The notes under the pieces are model-generated. The model saw only the letters and a program-made list of their open reading frames with translations, ran no database searches and had not been told where the DNA came from. A stretch of DNA of 5,422 nt, taken from assembly GCA_964390695.1 (NCBI GenBank), contig CAYMKI010000182.1, forward strand, positions 1 through 5,422, given 5' to 3'. A program made the translations under genes and the position numbers. Source of the stretch: CAWACC01 sp964390695 (GTDB lineage Bacteria > Chlamydiota > Chlamydiia > Chlamydiales > Parachlamydiaceae). The stretch's first letter is position 1, and each line of letters begins with the position of its first letter. Below, piece by piece: positions 1 to 5,422 of this stretch.

Positions 1-535
1 TTAGCGTAGGAGAGGCATAAAAGTCAAATCCAGTATCCAGCACAGAGCCTCTACATTTTTGAGGATGGATAAGCGCTAAAAAATTGACGACTTTATCAGC
101 TAGGTGTTCTTCCCCGATAGCAATCAGGCCATGCTGGGATCCCAAAAAATTGGCAAAGCGAATTTTACCGTCGGTAAGCGGTTGCGGTTTTTCTTGGGGA
201 GGTTTTATATACACCCTTTGATCTTTATTATGCACAAAATATAGAATAGAGCGATGAAGAGTAAATGGAGCGCCTCCATATTCATGCACTTTAGTGCGTA
301 TATCGAATTCCGCTGGTAGCATTTCTTCGACAACTCCGTGTGCGTCCCGGCGCATCAGAGCCGTACGCCCTTTCTCTTGAGGACGAGGCTCTGTCCACAA
401 GATCTGCTCCTCTTTGACGAGAATATCGACATTGCGGCTGCTTTTGTCACCCATAGCGGTCATTAAAGGAGTTATGGGAGAAATCCACTTGCCGAATTCC
501 TCTTCAATTTTTTTTGATTGCAGATGTTGATCCAT
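1..535 (-). CDS. S9-family serine peptidase (prolyl oligopeptidase/acylaminoacyl-peptidase type), N-terminal part, cut by window edge
   Basis: Reading the minus strand from the ATG at 535-533 gives 178 codons with no stop before the left edge, so the 3' part lies outside. What is seen: residues 47-60 read W-x-E-x-R-P-x-E-x-G-R-x-x-L and residues 81-88 read TKVHEYGG. In family knowledge these two blocks mark the N-terminal beta-propeller of COG1506-type S9 peptidases, which usually have R-T-x-V-H-E-Y-G-G-G; here the last Gly of that block is Ala89. These enzymes cleave short peptides with a C-terminal alpha/beta-hydrolase domain. The Ser-Asp-His triad would lie beyond the edge, so activity cannot be judged. 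No signal peptide is visible at the N-terminus (MDQHLQSKKIEEEF), which suggests a cytoplasmic enzyme. The start is supported by the good match from residue 14 onward; only a weak AGGA lies about 13 bases upstream. It is divergent from the methyltransferase gene. Confidence 0.85.
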   Translation of the reverse strand, partial: MDQHLQSKKIEEEFGKWISPITPLMTAMGDKSSRNVDILVKEEQILWTEPRPQEKGRTALMRRDAHGVVEEMLPAEFDIRTKVHEYGGAPFTLHRSILYFVHNKDQRVYIKPPQEKPQPLTDGKIRFANFLGSQHGLIAIGEEHLADKVVNFLALIHPQKCRGSVLDTGFDFYASPTL

Positions 536-557
536 AAATTTAGTGTCATCCTATAAA
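527..557 (+). promoter_or_regulatory. possible sigma70-type promoter for the methyltransferase gene
   Basis: TTGATC at 527-532 (4 of 6 to the -35 consensus) and TATAAA at 552-557 (5 of 6 to the -10 consensus) are separated by 19 bp, longer than the ideal 17. The -35 would lie inside the first codons of the divergent peptidase gene, and the leader before the ATG at 577 would be only about 13 nt. It is the best candidate in the 41-bp gap, but the spacing makes it weak. Confidence 0.3.
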
Positions 558-576
558 GGTAAATAGAAGAATCCTT

Positions 577-1770
577 ATGAATATCCAAAACGGCGAATCA
601 GACTTATTTCATATCCTAAAAGAACTCGTGGAAAAGCAGACCATGATATCGGCTATATTTAGCCAACCTCAAAATAAAGAGACGGCTTCTCCCAGCAAGC
701 TATCTGTAAGACCTATTACCGTTCAGAATGTGCTATATTACCAAATTTCTGAATATTCTCAACAGCAAGTTAAGCATCATAACCTTTTACCTTCGGCCTG
801 CGCGACTCACTTACATCAAGCTTTCATGCACACCTTTCGACAAGCTCAGATTTTTTCTGAAGAAGCTGACTACCATATCCTCCTCAGTCGCAAAGGAAAA
901 TTAAGCATCATAAAGAAGAAACCGACTAAACACGTGTGCGTGCTTCCCCATAACCGCAAAAAAAACTATATCCTCGAAGATGGCGAACCGGTGCCTTTTT
1001 TGATCGAACTAGGCATCATGCATCCTTCAGGTAAAGTGATAGATAAAAAAAGGGACAAGTTCAAGCAGATCAACCGTTTTCTGGAACTAGCCAATGACGT
1101 CATTAGCCAACTCCCATCAAGACCCTTATGGAATATCGTGGATTTTGGCTGCGGCAAATCCTACCTGACCTTTGCCTTGTATCATCATCTCACCCATCAA
1201 CAAAATCTTCAAGTCAACCTGCTAGGTTTGGATTTAAAAAAAGAGGTTATTGAGCATTGCCAGGCCCTAGCCAAGCAGCTAGGCTACCATCGCTTAGAAT
1301 TCCGACATGGAGATATTCGAGACCATCATTCTGAAGACTCTGTGGACATGGTCATCTCGTTGCATGCTTGCGACACCGCCACCGACGCTGCTTTGGATAA
1401 AGCGATCCGCTGGAAAGCCGATGCCATTCTCTGCGTGCCATGCTGCCAGCATGAATTATTACCTCAAATTCAAAACGCAAGCTTACAGCCTTTGCTCAAA
1501 CACGGCATCCTCAAAGAGAGATTTTCCTCGCTGGTGACAGATGCTGCCCGCGGACAGCTTTTGGAAATTCATGGCTATCACACCCAAATTCTAGAATTTA
1601 TCGATCTGGAACATACCGCCAAAAACCTGATGATTCGGGCTATCAAAAACCCGCATGAAACAGACAAGGCGGCTCTAATCCTGAAATACCGAGAATTTAC
1701 CGCTGCCTTAAATATCTCGCCTTGCCTGGAATCCTTACAGCCTTTGCCTAAATCAAGTGAAACGCCTTGA
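577..1770 (+). CDS. class I SAM-dependent methyltransferase, METTL25-like (Methyltransf_32 type)
   Basis: The 397-residue protein has an N-terminal region (about 1-165) that is basic in its middle (K113-K115, R127-K129), followed by a Rossmann-type methyltransferase domain. Visible motifs are motif I, VDFGCGKSYL at 188-197, for SAM binding; the acidic end of strand 2, GLDLKK at 217-222; an acidic D246-I-R-D; SLHACDTATD at 261-270; and VPCCQHEL at 287-294. The combination of G-C-G-K, L-H-A-C and C-C-x-H is typical of the Methyltransf_32 group that includes eukaryotic METTL25, and of bacterial relatives whose substrate is unknown. A conserved-looking tail, RGQLLEIHGY at 325-334 then EHTAKNLMIRA at 345-355, completes the fold. 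The basic N-terminal part could contact RNA, but this is inference. The start at 577 follows a purine-rich AGAAGA about 6 bases upstream. It is probably cytoplasmic, as no signal peptide or membrane segment is seen. The length looks complete. Confidence 0.85.
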   Translation: MNIQNGESDLFHILKELVEKQTMISAIFSQPQNKETASPSKLSVRPITVQNVLYYQISEYSQQQVKHHNLLPSACATHLHQAFMHTFRQAQIFSEEADYHILLSRKGKLSIIKKKPTKHVCVLPHNRKKNYILEDGEPVPFLIELGIMHPSGKVIDKKRDKFKQINRFLELANDVISQLPSRPLWNIVDFGCGKSYLTFALYHHLTHQQNLQVNLLGLDLKKEVIEHCQALAKQLGYHRLEFRHGDIRDHHSEDSVDMVISLHACDTATDAALDKAIRWKADAILCVPCCQHELLPQIQNASLQPLLKHGILKERFSSLVTDAARGQLLEIHGYHTQILEFIDLEHTAKNLMIRAIKNPHETDKAALILKYREFTAALNISPCLESLQPLPKSSETP

Positions 1771-1796
1771 TTATAAATGAAAAGTTATGTTATAAT
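1767..1796 (+). promoter_or_regulatory. extended -10 sigma70-type promoter for the symporter gene
   Basis: A perfect TATAAT at 1791-1796 is preceded directly by TGT (1788-1790), giving the TGn extended -10 form. TTGATT at 1767-1772 matches 4 of 6 bases of the -35 consensus with an 18-bp spacer, and it overlaps the methyltransferase stop codon. Transcription would begin near 1803, leaving a leader of about 90 nt before the ATG at 1894. The surrounding AT-rich tract fits an UP-type or easily melted region. This suggests the symporter is transcribed on its own. Confidence 0.6.
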
Positions 1797-1893
1797 AAAT
1801 AATTAAAAACAAATAAAACACCCATTAAAATGATTCATTCCGCCAACGGGCACTAGAAAGAATTTAACCCCTGAGATTTATAAAGAGATAAAA

Positions 1894-3276
1894 ATGAGTA
1901 TTACAGCTTTTATAATATTTTTATTCACTCTCCAAGCCATATGCTTTGTAGTCGGAAAACAGTCTGCAAAGAACATGGAATCGCACAATGATTATTTTTT
2001 AGCCGGCAAAGGAGTTAAATTTTTCCCTCTGATGATGACATTCGTCGCCACACAGGTAGGAGGAGGATTAGTTTTAGGTTCAGCGGAAGAAGCCTACCAG
2101 TATGGGTGGCCTGTATTGTTATATCCTTTAGGCGCTTGCTTAGGATTGATCTTTTTGGGACTGGGTTTAGGACGCAAGCTAGCTCAGTTTCAGGTGTCTA
2201 CCATTGCAGAATTGTTTGAAGTTGTCTACCGTTCCAAAGCTCTAAGAAAAGCCGCCTCCTGCTTATCGATACTGTCCCTTTTTATGATCTTTGTGGCACA
2301 AGTCATTGCCTCCAATAAATTCATGGTCAGTTTAGGATTGGAAAGCAAATTCTGTTTTTTTCTTTTCTGGGGTATCGTGATTTTCTATACCTCAATGGGG
2401 GGGCTCAAAGCCGTGGTAGCCACCGACTTGATTCAAGCCTCTTTTTTCATATTGGTATTTTTTGTCACATTCGCCTATATCTGCCTTTATGGCGAAGATT
2501 TTTCTGCATTACAGCTTCTGAACGAGGTCTCTAGTTCCGACAGTTTTGAAGTTAGCAATTCCAAACTGTTCGGGTGGCTACTCATGCCGCTCTTATTCAT
2601 GATTATTGAACAAGACATGGGGCAACGATGCTTTGCTGCAGACAGTCCTAAAACCGTATCTAAAGCCACCTTAGCGGCTGCTTTTTGGATTTTGACCATT
2701 GCAGCTATCCCTGTATTTATAGGAATATGGGCAAAGACCTCAAATTTAGCCGTCCCAGCGGGTGCCAGTGTCTTAATGACCGTAATCCAAACCACCACCA
2801 CTCCCATTTTGTCTGCTCTGGTTGCATGCGCTATCTTAGCGGCGATTATATCCACTGCAGATTCGCTGATCAATGCTGTCGGTTCCAATTTATCCCAGGA
2901 TTTTGAGATGCGCATATTCAAAAAGGACCAGGTGATATTTTCGCAAATACTATCCGCAGGGATTGCCATAAGTGGCATTGCTTTTTCTTTCTCTTTTAGC
3001 AATATTGTCGATGTCTTGATTCAAAGCTATGATTTATCTGTCAGCTGCCTGTTTGCACCTTTGTTGATGGCCTTGTTAAAGCGCAAAGGCAACGGCTTAT
3101 CCGCTTTCATGGGAATCGTATTCGGCGCCACGGGATTTTGCTTATTTAAAATCATCGAGATCCCCATCCCTAAAGAACTTGCCAGCGTGTTGCTGTCATT
3201 TGTTGGGTTTGGGCTGAGCGAGCTATATATCCTCAGCCGAAATATGCCCAAACAACCTGAAAATTTGGGCATATAA
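1894..3276 (+). CDS. sodium:solute symporter (SSS family), substrate unknown
   Basis: This 460-residue protein is strongly hydrophobic, with about 13 predicted membrane helices starting at residue 3, which fits the SSS family (LeuT-like fold, inner membrane, Na+-coupled uptake). Family marks seen: NDYFLAGKG at 32-40 after helix 1; the helix-2 stretch MMTFVATQVGGGL at 47-59, where the unwound substrate and Na+ site lies in relatives; GGLKAVVATDLIQ at 169-181, a strong match to the SSS signature; QDMGQR at 240-245; and IISTADSLINAVGSNLSQD at 318-336, whose S320/T321 pair is where the Na2 sodium site lies in this family. The substrate cannot be read from sequence; sugars, amino acids, pantothenate and sialic acid are all carried by relatives. 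The length is normal to slightly short. AGAG about 6 bases before ATG 1894 is a weak ribosome site. It lies 123 bp after the methyltransferase with its own promoter and converges on the next gene. Confidence 0.88.
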   Translation: MSITAFIIFLFTLQAICFVVGKQSAKNMESHNDYFLAGKGVKFFPLMMTFVATQVGGGLVLGSAEEAYQYGWPVLLYPLGACLGLIFLGLGLGRKLAQFQVSTIAELFEVVYRSKALRKAASCLSILSLFMIFVAQVIASNKFMVSLGLESKFCFFLFWGIVIFYTSMGGLKAVVATDLIQASFFILVFFVTFAYICLYGEDFSALQLLNEVSSSDSFEVSNSKLFGWLLMPLLFMIIEQDMGQRCFAADSPKTVSKATLAAAFWILTIAAIPVFIGIWAKTSNLAVPAGASVLMTVIQTTTTPILSALVACAILAAIISTADSLINAVGSNLSQDFEMRIFKKDQVIFSQILSAGIAISGIAFSFSFSNIVDVLIQSYDLSVSCLFAPLLMALLKRKGNGLSAFMGIVFGATGFCLFKIIEIPIPKELASVLLSFVGFGLSELYILSRNMPKQPENLGI

Positions 3277-3290
3277 AATTCGATTCGCTT

Positions 3291-3336
3291 TGTACATAAC
3301 TCATGTTACGCAGCCGCATAACATGAGTTACATACA
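3291..3336 (-). terminator. long intergenic hairpin, probable transcript 3'-end structure between convergent genes
   Basis: Arms TAACTCATGTTA (3297-3308) and TAACATGAGTTA (3319-3330) are perfect 12-bp complements. TGTA (3291-3294) with TACA (3333-3336), and GC (3310-3311) with GC (3316-3317), extend the stem. The three intervening mismatched positions are A-C on the plus strand but G-U on the minus strand, so the minus-strand transcript folds into an unbroken 21-bp stem with a 4-nt GGCU loop. It begins 7 nt after the stop of the minus-strand gene and 14 nt after the symporter stop. There is no U-tract directly after the stem on either strand, so it is not a classical intrinsic terminator. It may instead block 3' exonucleases or terminate in both directions. 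Confidence 0.6.
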
Positions 3337-3343
3337 TGAAGTA

Positions 3344-5422
3344 TTAAGACTTCTTGGTGCTGACGATTTGATTCACTCTCTCTTCGATGTTTTGCAATGT
3401 ACCTCTAGGTAAGGTTGCTGTGGAAGTGGGCACCACGACTTGCTGTTTGTTGAGTTTAAAAATGGCATGACTGCCGGTTTTATGATTTAAGTCAAACCCC
3501 AAATCTTGCAGATTTTTGATTAATTTTCTCACTTTAATGCCCCTGGAGAAAGATATTACGGGGCCCTCCGAGGCAACAACTTGCACCGGTGGTAAAGTCT
3601 GGGAGCTAGACGACGCATTTGCCATCGATACCCGAGGTTTGGAAGTCTGCACCTGCGGGACATCTTCCGGATTTGAAATTGCTGGCAGCATGAGCTCTTG
3701 TCCGTCCGTTTGCTCAGTGCGCGATGTGTCTTGCGAAACAAGACTATCCTCTACCTTAAAAACCTGCTTCGGAATCTCTACTGTGATGACGATATTTTTT
3801 TCGGTTTCGTGTTGAGAATTGGCCGGCTCAGGCACCTGAGGAGCTAGCTCCGGACACTCCGTTTCCTCAGATTTAGCCGCGACTTCAGGAGGGTGAAAAC
3901 ACTGTTCATCGATAAATAAGTGGTTGATTTCATCCAGAAAAAACTGCCCGGACTCGTTTTGACCTACTTCCTTTCCCTCACTCTTATCCACGTATATTTC
4001 ATGGACCTGTTTTTCCAGTTTTGAAATGGAATTGAGGATAAATACGGGTATCAAGAAGTGGCTCTTGACCAGATCGTACTCTTTTTCTACCAAAGCTTTT
4101 TGCGGCACTGAAGCGGTAGTTAGGTATTTCTGTATTTCTAAGTTGCAACCCATCAATTTTTGGGTAAATTCTCTGAATGCATCGCATTCAAATTCTATAA
4201 TCACGAAATTTTTGATGAGGTCGAACCAGTCTAACTGCTCCGCGTTAACATTTAGACATATCTGGCCGATCTCGCCAAGATTTCTCTTTGAGAAATATTC
4301 TTGCAATAAGACGTAGAATTTTTTTACTAGCTGATGGGTGACAGGCAGATTTGAAGATGTCTGAGACCTCTGATGGAAGTCCACAAGTCGCTGTGTCAAC
4401 ACTATTCTGTCAGATTCTATTCCAAAATAAACCGATTGACTGTTGCTGAATTTCATAAACAATTGCGCGAAAGAAAATGCAAAATAAGTCATAAGGGAAT
4501 TCAGATACGCTAATTGAGATCTAAACTTATAGCTATTGGCATCATCAGGCGGCGTAAGACCTAATGTTTTTTGCGACCAAGACTTATAAGACAGCAAGCC
4601 CTTTTTAGCTCTATACATGTCTGCTGTATTATCAACCAGAAACCTAAGCAAATGCGAATATTCTTCAACAAATAAATTGGCCAGTATCTGCTTGTCGCTG
4701 TTGTCTTTTGTTATTTCTTCCAGAATTTTATGGTAAACCGGCTGATTAAACCAGTAAAAATGCGTTGCTCGCATTGGGAAATTCATCTGTTCATTGTCCG
4801 TTTGACTCTGATCAGGATTTGTATTCACCTCATAGGGTTTATAGGGTGATGAGCCTATTAAACGCTGGTTAAAAACTTCAAAACTGTGCAGCTCTAATTT
4901 AAATTTCTCGGCGTGTGATTGCAACGATTTAAGTTTTACAACCGCGAGATCCTCCTTGTTCATATAATTCCCAGGCTTGTTTTCACAGAGTTCATGAAAA
5001 TTCTTATGATAAATAACCTCTTTTAGTGCTTGCGAGGCAAGTACAAGATCTTCTACCAACTGAGGAACACCTTCGAGTTTGATAAATTCATCAAAGGATA
5101 TTTGCGGTTTAGGATATGCTAAAACAAATGCACCGATCAGTGTTTGGATCAGATGCTTCTTCACATCAGCTTCTAAAGGATTAAAAGCCAAAGGACCCAT
5201 CAGGGAAAATAGATTACTAGCGTTAAATTGCTGAGGAGAAAAGTAGAAGGTATTGGCATGCTTCGACGAGATCTCGGGTTCTTCGTTGCTCGTCGCATAA
5301 TACCACAGCCCCATATGTATATACAAATCGTGAACAACCGCTTTGAGTTGGCAAGTCTTCACCCCATAGCTTTTCAGCATTGTGTTCAGCTTATCAGCTT
5401 TGATGAGAGCATAGTTGACGAT
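3344..5422 (-). CDS. large unrecognised protein with C-terminal HicA-type domain, 5' end beyond window edge
   Basis: Residues are numbered from the first Met in view (ATG 5380-5378), which gives 678 residues. The frame is open for 14 more codons to the right edge and no Shine-Dalgarno sequence precedes that ATG, so the true start is probably outside. Residues 1-460 look mainly alpha-helical (many Leu, Phe, Lys, Gln), and I recognise no family in them. The stretch around 290-310 is rather hydrophobic but not a convincing membrane helix. Residues about 465-608 are rich in Glu, Pro, Ser, Gln and Thr and look disordered, like a linker. Residues 610-671 match the HicA/YcfA fold: KVRKLIKNLQDLGFDL, then G636-S637-H638, then VVVP at 648-651 and GTLQNIEERV at 660-669. 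HicA proteins are normally free-standing toxins of about 60-80 residues that cleave mRNA, paired with HicB; here the domain is a C-terminal module and no HicB is visible. Function is unknown. It could be a fused RNase, an RNA-binding module or a secreted effector, but no secretion signal can be judged because the N-terminus is missing. Confidence 0.8.
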   Translation of the reverse strand: MVNYALIKADKLNTMLKSYGVKTCQLKAVVHDLYIHMGLWYYATSNEEPEISSKHANTFYFSPQQFNASNLFSLMGPLAFNPLEADVKKHLIQTLIGAFVLAYPKPQISFDEFIKLEGVPQLVEDLVLASQALKEVIYHKNFHELCENKPGNYMNKEDLAVVKLKSLQSHAEKFKLELHSFEVFNQRLIGSSPYKPYEVNTNPDQSQTDNEQMNFPMRATHFYWFNQPVYHKILEEITKDNSDKQILANLFVEEYSHLLRFLVDNTADMYRAKKGLLSYKSWSQKTLGLTPPDDANSYKFRSQLAYLNSLMTYFAFSFAQLFMKFSNSQSVYFGIESDRIVLTQRLVDFHQRSQTSSNLPVTHQLVKKFYVLLQEYFSKRNLGEIGQICLNVNAEQLDWFDLIKNFVIIEFECDAFREFTQKLMGCNLEIQKYLTTASVPQKALVEKEYDLVKSHFLIPVFILNSISKLEKQVHEIYVDKSEGKEVGQNESGQFFLDEINHLFIDEQCFHPPEVAAKSEETECPELAPQVPEPANSQHETEKNIVITVEIPKQVFKVEDSLVSQDTSRTEQTDGQELMLPAISNPEDVPQVQTSKPRVSMANASSSSQTLPPVQVVASEGPVISFSRGIKVRKLIKNLQDLGFDLNHKTGSHAIFKLNKQQVVVPTSTATLPRGTLQNIEERVNQIVSTKKS
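3368..3553 (-). other. HicA-type (mRNA interferase fold) domain within the large minus-strand protein
   Basis: This domain spans residues 610-671 of the host protein, counted from the Met at 5380. The order is helix (VRKLIKNLQDLGF), a short strand, the G-S-H turn with the presumed catalytic His638 (codon 3469-3467), a strand pair ending in VVVP, and the final helix beginning G-T-L. This is the full alpha-beta-beta-beta-alpha order of HicA with its conserved residues, so it is not a degraded remnant. The nearest in-frame Met upstream (ATG 3625-3623) has no ribosome site before it, so separate translation of a free HicA is not supported. Confidence 0.8.

Noticed and set aside
1771..1800. Terminator for the methyltransferase gene
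   Set aside because: No inverted repeat of useful length follows the stop codon. The AT-rich stretch is better explained as the symporter promoter.
1840..1849. Short CCG/CGG stem in the symporter leader
   Set aside because: Only 3 bp with a 4-nt loop, which is too small to be meaningful without conservation data.
1830..1856. Tiny reading frame in the symporter leader (ATG ATT CAT ... TAG, 8 residues)
   Set aside because: It has no ribosome binding site and no run of regulatory codons, and no competing hairpins were found around it. It is likely a chance ORF.
2487..3002. 171-codon open frame antisense to the symporter
   Set aside because: It lies wholly within the symporter coding region, which matches a known family. 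Its translation resembles no protein, and open antisense frames are common opposite hydrophobic genes.
3623..3625. Internal ATG (Met586) as the start of a separate free HicA toxin gene
   Set aside because: No Shine-Dalgarno sequence precedes it, and the upstream frame is continuous with the rest of the large protein with no stop or frameshift between.
4026..4316. 96-codon plus-strand frame opposite the large minus-strand gene
   Set aside because: No ribosome site or recognisable domain. It is a shadow of the longer gene on the other strand, whose frame runs unbroken.

Overview
The window holds four protein-coding regions and no RNA gene, CRISPR array or insertion sequence that I can recognise. 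Two of the genes run off the edges. The sequence is moderately AT-rich, with short intergenic gaps and mostly weak Shine-Dalgarno sequences. The proteins and base composition would fit a Gram-negative, possibly host-associated bacterium such as an environmental member of the Chlamydiota. That is a low-confidence impression, because no gene here is a lineage marker.

Layout: (1) 1-535, minus strand: the N-terminal 178 residues of an S9-family (prolyl oligopeptidase/acylaminoacyl-peptidase) enzyme, cut by the left edge. (2) 577-1770, plus strand: a class I SAM-dependent methyltransferase of the METTL25-like type, divergent from the peptidase across a 41-bp gap. (3) 1771-1893: an AT-rich gap with a strong extended -10 promoter. 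(4) 1894-3276, plus strand: a sodium:solute symporter (SSS family) with about 13 predicted membrane helices. (5) 3277-3343: a short gap between converging genes that is largely one long hairpin. (6) 3344-5422, minus strand: a large unrecognised protein whose reading frame stays open to the right edge. It has a predominantly helical body, a disordered-looking acidic, proline- and serine-rich linker, and a C-terminal HicA-type (mRNA interferase fold) domain with the G-S-H motif intact.

The genes do not form an obvious pathway. The symporter appears to have its own promoter rather than depending on the methyltransferase transcript. The peptidase and the symporter could both serve peptide or amino-acid use, but this is only a guess from proximity.

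The most interesting item is the HicA domain at the end of a protein of at least 692 residues, with no HicB antitoxin gene visible in the window. Second is the intergenic hairpin: read on the minus strand it is a continuous 21-bp stem closed by G-U wobbles, while on the plus strand the same positions are A-C mismatches. This points to selection on the minus-strand transcript, that is, the 3' end of the HicA-fusion gene.
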